Assembly (NCBI GenBank): GCA_029721435.1
Contig: CM056574.1
Coordinates: 71,529,501-71,593,500, forward strand
Direction of reading: 5' to 3'
Length of the DNA stretch: 64,000 nt
Source: Gymnothorax reevesii
Lineage: Eukaryota; Chordata; Actinopteri; Anguilliformes; Muraenidae
Under the pieces are notes generated by a model, which saw nothing but the letters and a program-made list of their open reading frames with translations, did not search any database and was not told where the DNA came from. How positions within the stretch are numbered: the stretch's first letter is position 1; every line of letters begins with the position of its first letter. This document shows positions 35,720 to 45,931 of the stretch, piece after piece. The translations under genes and the position numbers were made by a program.

Positions 35720-38214
35720 AGGGCCCGAGCACCGACCGGTGCGAGGAACCTATTGTTTTTGAAGGGATTTTTATTCTTCTTCTTCTTCTTCTTCTTCTTC
35801 TTCTTCTTCTTCTTCTTTTTATTCTGCTGCGAGAACGCATTTTTGAGGGCTTTGCCATGCACGAAAACTCACAAAAATTTGCCCACACATCAGTCGTGGT
35901 GAAAATTGCAAATTATTACTATTTTTGTGCTTAGACATGCCCCGGCGGCTCTATAGCGCCACCAAACACGCGTCCATTTTGGAACGCACTTGCTCGAATT
36001 CTCACGAAATTTGATAGGGTCATAGTAGTCATCATAAATTTTTTTGTAAATTTTTTTGCCGCACAGGAAGTGAGCTATGAGCCATTTCCTGCGTTTTTTC
36101 AGATTTTACGAACACATTTTTGAGGGCCTTATCATACTTGAAATTTCACCAAACTTGGCTGATAGACTAGAAATATTAAGTTCTTTAATTCGATATCTCA
36201 TTTGGCACTAAGTTTGACATGGTAGCTCTATAGCGCCCCCTAATACATAATTGCATTTTTGAGGGCCTCAGCATGCTCGAAAACTCACGTTACTTTGCAC
36301 ATCTATTAAGCTGGTCATCCTGTTTACTAGGATATAGAGTTTACTGATGAGCGTGGCAAAATTGCATTACAGCGCCACCTAGAAAATTTCAATGAAGCAG
36401 CCCTCGCAGCATGATTAACCTACATGTACAAAATTCGGTGGACATGTGTACTATGCCAAGACCTAAAAAAAAGTCTCTTGGTGCCATGACCTAGACTCAA
36501 CAGAAAGTCCGCCATTTTTAATTGAATTTGCAAATTTTTTTAATTTTTTGCCATTCACAGGCGTTGTACTTTAACGAACTCCTCCTAGAGATGTTACCCG
36601 ATCAACTTAAAATTTCGCAAATGGCATCTAAAGACCTTGTCGATGTTAAATTGCGAAGCTTTTTTGGATTCATTGAACTTTGAATCCGTGGCGTCGCGGC
36701 GAATTTCGATGTTCCGCCATGAAACAGGAAGTTGGTTTTCCGCGCACATGCTTTGTGAGATTTGCGCAAAACTTTACAGGCTTCATAAGAGTCTACTTCC
36801 AAGTAGAACTATATGTTGATATTAGATTGGGTGTGGTCAGGTGGCTCCACAGCGCCCTCTTGACACAACCATGTTGAGACAATAGTGCTTGAATGTTCAT
36901 GAAATTTGGTTTGATCATTGCATTTGTCATGTCAGGTTATGGTAATTTTTTTGGAATTTTTTGGCCAAACAGGAAGTGAGCTATGAACCATTTCCTGCGT
37001 TTTTCCAAATTTTATTAACACATATTTGGAAGCCTAATAATACTCGAAATCTTGCAAAAAGTTGCACAAATTATAATTGTCTTATTATCTTCAATCTTCT
37101 ACATCAATTTGCACTAAATTTGGCACCATGGCTCTATAGCGCCCCCAATCAGATTTTAAAAAGAATTGCTCTTTTGAGGGTCTCAGCATGTTCAAAAACT
37201 CACAAAATTTTGTAAATGTATAAAAATCATCATTCCTATTACTCTGATAAAAAACTTATATATAGGCTTGGCAAAATTGTCATAATAGCGCCCCCTGGAT
37301 AATTTCAAATAAGCAGCCCTCGCAGCCTGGTAAACCTACATGGATGAAATTCGGTAGACATGTGGAATATGCTGAGACCTAAAAAAAAGTCTCTTGGTGC
37401 CATGACCTAGACCCAACAGGAAGTCCGCTATTTTTAATTGAAATTGCAACTTTTTTTGATTTTTTGCCATTCACAGGCGTCGTACTTTAGCGAACTCCTC
37501 CTAGAGATTTTATCCGATCAACTTAATATTTGGCAAATAATATCTTAAGACCTTGCTGATGTTAAATTGCGAAGCAATTTTGATTTCATCGAACAATGTA
37601 TCCGTGGCTTCACGGCGAATTTTGATATCCCGCCATGAAACAGGGAGTTGCTTTTACTGCCACATACTTTGTGGGATTTGCCCGAACCTTCTTCTGCTTG
37701 ATACAATTGTTCTCCAAAGTAAAAACATATGCTAATATTGGATCGGGAGGTGCCAGGTGGCTCCACAGCGCCCTCTAGATATGGTCATGTTAAGATAAAA
37801 GTGCTTGAATGTTCATGAAATTTGGTGTGATCATTGCATTCATCATTCCTCTCTTCAATACATCCATCAATTGGCAGTAAATGGGGCATAATGGCTCTAT
37901 AGCGCCCCCAATAATATTTATAAAAGAATTGCTCTTTTGAAAGTCTAAACATGCTGGAAAATTTACAAAAATCGAAACACTCATGGAGCCCCGTATTACG
38001 ATTACTGTGTTGTAGATTTTGTGCACAGGCAAGTCAAAATGGTATCATAGCGCTCCCAGAAAATTTTTGCACTCCCATCAGGAAACCACATTGTACGAGG
38101 TCCAGCTGTGTCCAATGGCTCTGAATAGACACCTGCAGCCATCAAAATCTTGCTGCCACTCCAATGTGCACAGGGGGGGCGAGGGCCCTTTCAACGCTGC
38201 TTGCAGCTTTAATT
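35720..38214 (+). repeat. Array unit 12 (2.50 kb), short cassette and a 160 bp deletion
   Basis: Short cassette, the longest TTC tract of the window (35774-35817), head to 36396, internal module 36397-37312 (916 bp), terminal module 37313-38214 (902 bp instead of about 1055). The shortfall is a deletion at about 37849, where TCATTCC is followed directly by TCTCTTCAATACATCC. Confidence 0.9.
35774..35817 (+). repeat. Longest (TTC)n tract
   Basis: About 14-15 uninterrupted TTC triplets followed by TTTTTATTCTGC. Other pure tracts in the window are about 7 to 12 triplets long. Confidence 0.95.
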
Positions 38215-40780
38215 ATTATTATTCTGCTGCGAGAATGCATTTTTGAGGGCTTTGCCATGCACGAAAACTCACAAAAATTTGCACACACGTCAGTCATGGT
38301 GAAAATTACAAATTATTATTAATTTTGTGCTTGGACATGCCCCAGTGGCTCTATAGCGCCACCAAACACGCTGCCATTTTGGAACGCACTTGCTCGGATT
38401 CTCATGAAATTTCATAGGGCCACAGCAGTTATAATACATTTTTTTGTCAATTTTTTTGAAATTTTTTTGCCGCACAGGAAGTGAGCTATGAGCCATTTCC
38501 TGTGTTTTTTCAGATTTTACGAACACATTTTTGAGGGCCTTATTATACTCGAAAATTCACCAAACTTGGCTCATAGACTGGAAATATCAAGTTCTTTCAT
38601 TCAATATCTCATTTGGCACTAAGTGTGACATGATAGCTCTATAGCGCCCCCTAATACATTATTGCATTTTTACAAGTTTTCAGCATGCTTGAAAACTCAC
38701 TAAACTTTTCAAACCTATTCAGCTGGTCATACTATTTACTAATATATAGGGTTTACAAATTAATGTGGTAAAATTGCATTACAGCGCCACCTAGAAAATT
38801 TCAATGAGGTAGCCCTCGCAGCGTGTTTAACCTACATGTACAAAATTCGGTGGACATGTGTAGTTAGCCAAGACCTAAAAAAAAGTCTCTTGGTGCCATG
38901 ACTTAGACTCAACAGGAAGTCTGCCATTTTTAATTGAATTTGGAAATTTTTTCAATTTTTTGCCATTCACAGGCATTGTACTTTCACGAACTCCTCCTAG
39001 AGATTTTATCCGATCAGCTTAAAATTTGGCATAGGCTATCTAAAGACGTTCTCCATGTTAAATTGCGAAGCTTTTTTGGATTCATTGAAATTTGTGTCCG
39101 TGGCGTTGCGGCGAATTTCGATGTTCCGCCATGAAAATGGAAGTTGCTTTTATGAGCACATGCTTTGTGAGATTTGCGTGAAACTTTACAGGCTTAATAA
39201 TAGTCTACTTCCAAATATATCTATATGTTGATATTGGATTGGGTGTGGTCAGGTAGCTCCACAGTGCCCTCTTGACACGGCCATGTTGAGATAAAAGTGC
39301 TTGAATGTTCATGAAATTTGGTCTGATCATTACATTTATTGTTTTGGGCTCTGCTTATTTTTTTGAAATTTTTCAGCCAAACAGGAAGTGAGCGATGAGC
39401 CATTTCTTGCGTTATTCCAAATTTTACGAACACACGTTTGAAGGCCTTAGCATACTCAAAAACTTGCAGATTTTTGCAAAACTTATATTTGTCTGACTGT
39501 CTTCAATTTGAGACAGAAATTGGCAGTAAATGTGGCATTATGGCTCTATAGCGCCCCCAATCAGATTTTTTTTAAAATTGCCCTTTTGATGGTCTGAGCA
39601 TGCTCAAAAACTCACAAAATTTTGTACAATTCTAAAAACCATCATTCCAATTACACTGGAAAAAAAGTTTCCGATAGGGGTGGCAAAAATGGCATTATAG
39701 TGCCCCCTGGAAAATTTCAAATAAGCAGCCCTCGCATCGTGGTTGACCTGCATGTATAAACTTCGGTGGACATGTGGAATATCCTGAGACCTAATAAAAA
39801 GTCACTTTGTGCCATGACCTAGACCCAACAGGAAGTTTGCCATTTTTAATTGAAATTGAAACTAGTTAAGATTTTCCGCAATTCGCAGGTGTCGTACTTT
39901 AACGAACTCCTCCGAGAGATTTTTTCAGATCAACTTACAATTTGGGGAATAATAACTAAAGACCTTGCTGATGTTAAATTGCGAAGCTTTTTCGATTTCA
40001 TTGAACGATGTATCCGTGGCATTGCGGCGAATTTCGATGTCCTGCCATGGAAGAGGAAGTTGGTTTTAATCCCTCATACTTTGTTGGATTTGCCTGAAAC
40101 TTTCTAACCTTGTTAAAATTATTTTCCCAAGTGTAAATTTATGCTAATATTTGATCGGGAGGTGCCAGGTGGCTCAACAGCGCCCTCTAGATATGGACAT
40201 TTTAAGATAAAAGTGCTTGAATGTTCATGAAACTTGGTGTGATCATTGCATTAGTCATTCCGGGCTAGGGTTAATTTTTTGAAACTTTTTGGCCAAACAC
40301 GAAGTGAGCTGTTAGCTATTTCCTGCGTTTCTTCAAATTATACGAACACGCGTTTTAAGACCTGAGAATGCTCCAAAACTTGCAAAACCTTGCATTACTT
40401 ATAATTGTCTTATTCTTTTCAATGTCATCCATCAATTGGCACTAAATGTGGCAAAATGGCTCTATAGCGCCCCCAATCAGATTTATTAAAGAATTGCTCT
40501 TTTGAAGGTCTAAACATGCTGGAAAATTTACAAAAATCAACACACTCATGGAGTTCGGTATTACGATTACTCTGTTGTAGATTTTGCACACAGGCATGTC
40601 AAAATGGTATCATAGCGCCCTATAGAAAATTTTTTCTCTCCCCTCAGGAAACCAGACTGTCCGCGGTCCAGCAGTGTCCAATGGCTCTGAATGGACGCCT
40701 GCACCCATCAAGATCTTGCCGCTACCCCAACATGCACGAGGGGTGCGAGGTCCCTTTCAACGCTGCTTGCAGCTTTAATT
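38215..40780 (+). repeat. Array unit 13 (2.57 kb), no cassette, ATT tract
   Basis: The tail enters ATTATTATTCTGCTGCGAG directly. Head to 38808, internal module 38809-39724 (916 bp), terminal module 39725-40780 (1056 bp). Somewhat more diverged than its neighbours, for example GGTAGCCCTCGC at the module start. Confidence 0.9.
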
Positions 40781-40804
40781 CTTCTTCTTCTTCTTCTTCT
40801 TCTT
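40779..40804 (+). repeat. (TTC)n tract upstream of the cassette
   Basis: TTC repeats directly follow the unit 13 tail and precede the hairpin cassette. In most other units TTC lies only downstream of the cassette. Confidence 0.95.
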
Positions 40805-43487
40805 ATTAGGGCCCGAGCACCGACCGGTGCCAGGGCCCGGAACGGGTCCTGGCAACGAAGGTGCGAGGAACCTTTTTGTTTTGATGGGATTTTTATTATT
40901 CTTCTTCTTCTTCTTCTTCTTCTTCTTTTTATTCTGCTGCGAGAACGCATTTTTGAGGGCTTTGCCATGCACGAAAACTCACAAAAATTTGCCCACACGT
41001 CAGTCGTGGTGAAAATTGCAAAGTATAATTAATTTTGTACTTGGACATGCCCCGGTGGCTCTATAGCGCCACCAAACACGCGGCCATTTTGGAACGCACT
41101 TGCTCGGATCCTGACAAAATTTGAAAGGGTCATAGTTGTCATCATAAATTTTTTTGTCAATTTTTTTGAAATTTTTTTGCCTCACAGGAAGTGAGCTATG
41201 AGCCATTTCCTGCGTTTTTTCAGATTTTACGAACACATTTTCAAGGGCCTTATCAAACTCGAAAACTCACCAAACTTGGCTCATAGACTAAAAATATTAA
41301 GTTCTTTGATTCGATATCTCAATTGGCGCTAAGTGTGACATGGTGGCTCTATAGCGCCCCCTAATACATAATTGCATTTTTGAGGGCATCAGCATGCTCA
41401 AAAACTCACGAAACTTTGCAAACATATTAAGCTGGTCATACTTTTTGCAAGAATGTGGGGTTTTTAAATGGATGTGGCAAAACTGCATTACAGCGCCACC
41501 TAGAAAATTTCAATGAAGCAGCCCTCGCAGTGTAATTAAGCTACATGTACAAAATTCGGTGGACATGTGTACTATGCCAAGACCTAAAAAAAAGTCTCTT
41601 GGTGCCATGACCTAGACTTAACAGGAAGTCCGCCATTTTTAATTGAATTTGGCAATTTTTTTAATTTTTTGCCATTCACAGGCGTCGTACTTTAATGAAC
41701 TCCTCCTAGAGATTTTATTCGATCATTTTAAAATTCCGCATATAACTTCTTAAGACCTTGTCGATGTTAAATTACGAAGCTTTTTTGGATTCATCGAACT
41801 TTGTATCCGTGGCGTCGCGGCGAATTTCGATATTCCGCCATGAAACACGAAGTTGGTTTTACGCGCACATGCTTTGTGAGATTTGCGCGAAACTTCACGG
41901 GCTTGATTAGAGTTTACTTCCAAGTATACCTATATGTTGATATTAGATTGGGTGTGGTCAGGTGGCTCCACAGCGCCCTCTTGACACGGCCATGTTGAGA
42001 TAAAAGTGCTTGAATGTTCATGAAATTTGGCATGATCATTGCATTTGTTTTTCTGGGCTGTAATTATTTTTTTGAAATTTTTTGGCCGAACAGGAAGTGA
42101 GCTATGAGCCATTTCCAGCGTTATTCCAAATTTTACGAAAACACGTTTGAAGGCCTTACCATACACAAAAACTTACAAAACTTGGCAAAAATTTTATTTG
42201 TCTGATTGTCTTCAATTTGAGACAGAATTTGGCAGTAAATGTGGCATAATGGCTCTATAGCGCCCCCAATCAGATTTTTAAAAGAATTGCCATTTTGAGG
42301 GTCTCAGAATGCTCAAAAACTCACAAAATTTTGTAAATGTATAAAGATCATCATTCGTATTACTCTGATAAAAAGCTTACATATACGCTTGGCAAAATTG
42401 CCATAATAGCGCCCCCTGGAAAATTTCAAATAAGCAGCCCTCGCAGGCTGGTAAACATACATGTATGAAATTCGGTAGGCATGTGGAATATGCTGAGACC
42501 TAAAAAAAAGTCTCTGGCGCCATGACCTAGACTCAACAGGAAGTCCGCCATTTTTAATTGAAATTGCAACTTTTTTGGATTTTTCGCCATTCACAGGTGT
42601 CGTATTTTAACGAACTCCTCCTAAAGATTTTATCTGATCAGCTTAAAATTTGGTGAGGGATATCGAAAGATCTTGCCAATGTTAAATTGCGAAGCATTTT
42701 TGGATTCATCGGACGATATACCCGTGGCGTCACGGCGAATTTCAATGTCCCGCCATGAAATAGGGAGTTGGTTTTACTCCCACATACTTTGTGGTATTTG
42801 CCTGAAACTTTCCAAGCCTGATAAAATTGTCTTCCCAAGTATAAATATATTCTAATAATAGATCGGGAGGTGCAGGGTGACTCCACAGCGCCCTCTAGGT
42901 ATGGCCATGTTTAGATAAAAGTGCTTGAAAGTTCATGAAATTTGGTATGATCATTGCATTAGTCATTTTCCGCAATTGTTAATTTTTTGAAATTTTTTGG
43001 CCAAACAGGAAGAGAGCTATGAGCTATTTCCTGCGTTTTTCCAAATTTTACGAACACACGTTTTAAGGCCTTAGAATGCTCCAAAACTTGCAAAACCATC
43101 CAAAAATTAGAACTGTCTTATTCTCTTCAATACATCCATCAATTGGCACTAAATGGGGCATAATGACTCTATAGCGCCCCCAATAAAATTTATAAAAGAA
43201 TTGCTCTTTTGAAAGTCTAATCATGCTGGAAAATTTACAAAAATCGAAACACTCATGGAGCCCTGTATTACGATTACTGTGTTGTAGATTTTGTGCACAG
43301 GCAAGTCAAAATGGTATCATAGCGCCCTCCAGAAAATTATTGCACTCCCATCAGGAAACCACATTGTACGCGGTCCAGCTGTGTCCAATGGCTCTGAATG
43401 GACACCTGCAGCCATCAAGATCTTGCTGCCACCCCAATGTGCACAGGGGGGGCGAGGGCCCTTTCAACACTGCTTGCAGCTTTAATT
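40781..43487 (+). repeat. Array unit 14 (2.71 kb), cassette flanked by two TTC tracts
   Basis: The previous tail runs into TTC (40779-40804), then TTATTAGGGCCC opens a full cassette (core 40826-40856), followed by a second TTC tract (40899-40927). Head to 41517, internal module 41518-42433 (916 bp), terminal module 42434-43487 (1054 bp). Having TTC on both sides shows that the cassette can sit inside the microsatellite. Confidence 0.9.
40826..40856 (+). repeat. Hairpin cassette core, one terminal mismatch
   Basis: The left arm is canonical; the right arm ends GGCAAC instead of GGCACC, opening one pair near the stem base. Confidence 0.85.
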
Positions 43488-43671
43488 AGGGCCCGAGCAC
43501 CGACCGGTGCCAGGGCCCGGAACGGGTCCTGGCACCGAAGGTGCGAGGAACCTATTGTTTTTGATGGGATTTTTATTATTAGGGCCCGAGCACCGACCGG
43601 TGCCAGGGCCCGGAACGGGTCCTGGCACCGAAGGTGCGAGGAACCTATTGTTTTTGATGGGATTTTTATTA
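43488..43671 (+). repeat. Double hairpin cassette
   Basis: Two identical-looking cassettes with cores at 43506-43536 and 43599-43629, giving a period of 93 bp. Each starts at TTAGGGCCCGAGCACC and ends at GATGGGATTTTTATTATT. A clean tandem duplication of the cassette alone. Confidence 0.92.
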
Positions 43672-44709
43672 TTCTTCTTCTTCTTCTTCTTTTTCTTCTT
43701 CTTCTTCTTCTTTTTATTCTGCTACGAGAACCGTTTTTGAGGGCTTTGCCATGCACGAAAACTCACAAAAATTTGCCGACACGTCAGTCGTGGTGAAAAT
43801 TGCAAAGTATTATTATTTTTGTGCTTGGACATGCCCCAGTGGCTCTATAGCGCCACCAAACACGCGGCCATTTTGGAACGCACTTGCTCGGATTCTCACG
43901 AAATTCAATAGGGTCATAGAAGTCATCATAAATTTTTTAGTCAATTTTTTTGAAATTTTTTTGCCTCACAGGAAGTGAGCTATGAGCCATTTCCTGCGTT
44001 TTTTCTGATTTTACGAACACATTTTTGAGGGCCTTATCATTCTCGAAAACACACCTAACTTGGCTCATAGATTGAAAATATGAAGTTCTTTGATTTAATA
44101 TCTCATTTGGCACTAGGTGTGTTATGGTGGCTCTATAGCGCCCCCTAATACATAATTACATATTTGAGGCCATCAGCATGCTCGAAAACTCACGAAACTT
44201 TGCAATCATATTAAGCTGGTCATACTTTTTACTAGAAAGTGGGGTTTACGGATGGATATGGCAAAATTGCATTACAGCGCCACCTAGAAAATTTCAATGA
44301 AGCAGCCCTCGCAGCGTGTTTAATCTACATGTTCCAAATTTGGTGGACAAATGTACTATGCCAAGACCTAAAAAAAAGTCTCTTGGTGCTATGACCTAGA
44401 CTCAACAGGAAGTCCGCCATTTTTAATTGAATTTGCAATTTTTTTTTATTTTTTGCAATTCACAGGCGTCGTACTTTAACGAACTCCTCCTAGAGATTTT
44501 ATCTGATCAACTTAAAATTTGGCATATGACATCAAAAGACCTCGTCGATGTTAAATTGCGAAGCTTTTTAGGATTCATCGAACTTTGTATCCGTGGCGTT
44601 GCGGCGAATTTCGATGTTCCGCCATGAAAATGGAAGTTGCTTTCATGAGCATATGCTTTAGGAGATTGACGTGAAACTTTACACGCTTAATAATAGTCTA
44701 ATTCTAAAT

Positions 44710-44714
44710 ATAAC
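44710..44714 (+). repeat. Target-site duplication, left (ATAAC)
   Basis: ATAAC directly precedes the TG of the 5' LTR and recurs right after the 3' LTR. Five bases is typical of Ty3/gypsy integrase. Confidence 0.93.
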
Positions 44715-44950
44715 TGTTATGTATGGGATATATTGGGATCTATTTTATTTCTCATTATTGCGCATTGATAGTGATTGTGTAACAGGTAACAAGCGCACGC
44801 GCAATAGAGTGTAATGATTCCTGAACGAGTTCTTCAGTAAAGGAGCCACGGCGCATAAAAACTGCAACTACTGTGTCTGTGCTTATTGTGGCACATCCAA
44901 GGTTGAATGTGTGTGTGTAAAGTCACAACGGAGTAACAACATACACAACA
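44715..44950 (+). repeat. 5' LTR
   Basis: 236 bp with canonical TG...CA ends (TGTTATGTATGG...ATACACAACA). An ATAAAAA at 44855-44861 could serve as TATA box for an RNA starting downstream. No AATAAA is obvious, so the U3/R/U5 limits cannot be set by eye. Base by base it appears identical to 49371-49606. Confidence 0.95.
44855..44861 (+). promoter_or_regulatory. Possible LTR TATA box
   Basis: ATAAAAA within GGCGCATAAAAACTGC is the only TATA-like stretch late in the LTR, about 95 bp before its end. Position fits a promoter; activity is not shown. Confidence 0.4.
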
Positions 44951-44952
44951 AT

Positions 44953-44970
44953 TGGCGACGAGGATGGGAT
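44953..44970 (+). promoter_or_regulatory. Primer-binding site, tRNA-Ser(GCT)
   Basis: TGGCGACGAGGATGGGAT lies two bases after the 5' LTR and equals the reverse complement of the 3' end of vertebrate tRNA-Ser(GCT) plus CCA over 18 bases, from my knowledge of that tRNA. This primes minus-strand DNA synthesis. Confidence 0.88.
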
Positions 44971-45241
44971 CTGTGAATGATACCAAGCGGAGCTGGACTT
45001 TTACTCGCGAGGGAAGTGGAAAACTTCGACGGGGAGAAGAACGGATATACCGAGAGGAAGCGAGCGTGAGTGTTGTTCTCCGGCGAGCTAAGCTAACTGT
45101 TGACTTTGATAGAAGCTAGCACTGTTGACTGTGATAGAAGCTAGCACATTGAAACGCCGATTAAAATGTCAGAAAATCGAGCTAACAGCTAAGCTGACTG
45201 TTGACTGTGATAGAAGCTAGCACATTGAAACACCGAGTAAA
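44971..45241 (+). other. Retrotransposon leader with internal tandem repeats
   Basis: The untranslated leader between primer-binding site and gag. It contains a 76 bp period direct repeat: ACTGTTGAC at 45121 and 45197, and ATGTCAGAAAATCG at 45166 and 45242. A shorter 25 bp repeat of the GATAGAAGCTAGC block starts near 45096. The 76 bp duplication copies the gag start region, creating an upstream ATG. Confidence 0.85.
45166..45192 (+). other. Short upstream open frame (8 codons plus stop)
   Basis: ATG at 45166 in a duplicate of the gag start context (AAAATGTCAGAAAATCG), ending at TAA 45190-45192. Because the duplication is 76 bp, this ATG is out of frame with gag. It could lower gag translation or simply be a by-product of the repeat. 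Confidence 0.6.
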
Positions 45242-45931
45242 ATGTCAGAAAATCGGGCTGACACCTCGGGAAATACCGCACGAACCATGGCAGGGATAAT
45301 TGGAAGAATGGACAGTTTTGATAGTGCATCGGAGGATTGGACAACATATGTCGAAAGGTTGGATCAGTACTTTGTTGCAAACGACATTCCAGACGGCAAA
45401 AAGGTAGCTGTACTGCTTAGTGTAATGGGAGCTAAGACATATAATTTGCTGCGCAGCCTAATGACTCCAGACAAGCCTGCCGACAAGTCATACAAAGACA
45501 TTGTTACTGCTTTAGAGACTCATTTGAATCCGAAGCCTCTCGTCATTGCTGAACGTTTTAAATTTCATAAACGAAACCAGTTAAAAACAGAGTCTATTGC
45601 TGAATTCGTGGCAGAGTTGAGAAGATTGTCTGAGCATTGTTCATTTGGAAGAAATCTGTCAGATTCACTGCGAGATAGATTTGTGTGCGGGCTGCACAAC
45701 GAAAATATACAAAAACGACTGTTAACAGAAAAAGACCTGACGCTCAAACGTGCCATTGAACTCGCCACGTCAATGGAAGCTGCTGCTAAAGGCGCTACCG
45801 AGCTGCAACAGCAGATGGCGCAAGAATGCCATGTACACGAGTGTAATGTACACAAGTTAGACAAAAGACAACAGAAAAATGATGCATGCTATCGGTGTGG
45901 AAAAAAGTCACACACTCCAGCTGAATGTTAG
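45242..45931 (+). CDS. gag: Gag polyprotein of the Ty3/gypsy element, ends at an in-frame TAG
   Basis: 229 codons. Residues about 28-190 look like a retrotransposon capsid: the segment starting WTTYVERLDQYF, then a helix-rich region and a terminal charged helix with RRLSEHC. Residues 216-229 form a CCHC zinc knuckle (C216, C219, H224, C229), used for RNA packaging. The stop TAG at 45929-45931 follows the last cysteine at once. The next codons, in the same frame, lead into a second CCHC knuckle and pol, so gag and pol share one frame split only by this TAG. Either the TAG is read through at low rate, as in gammaretroviruses, or it is a nonsense mutation. The start is chosen at 45242 because it opens the long frame; the duplicate ATG at 45166 does not. 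Confidence 0.9.
   Translation: MSENRADTSGNTARTMAGIIGRMDSFDSASEDWTTYVERLDQYFVANDIPDGKKVAVLLSVMGAKTYNLLRSLMTPDKPADKSYKDIVTALETHLNPKPLVIAERFKFHKRNQLKTESIAEFVAELRRLSEHCSFGRNLSDSLRDRFVCGLHNENIQKRLLTEKDLTLKRAIELATSMEAAAKGATELQQQMAQECHVHECNVHKLDKRQQKNDACYRCGKKSHTPAEC

Noticed and set aside
1..44714. Dozens of 60-160 codon open frames on both strands that look alike from place to place
   Set aside because: They recur because the repeat recurs. They overlap on opposite strands, start and stop at different places between copies, are cut by indels, and contain no domain I recognise.
45189..45380. Antisense open frames overlapping gag, pol and integrase
   Set aside because: Short, opposite to well-supported pol domains and without recognisable motifs.
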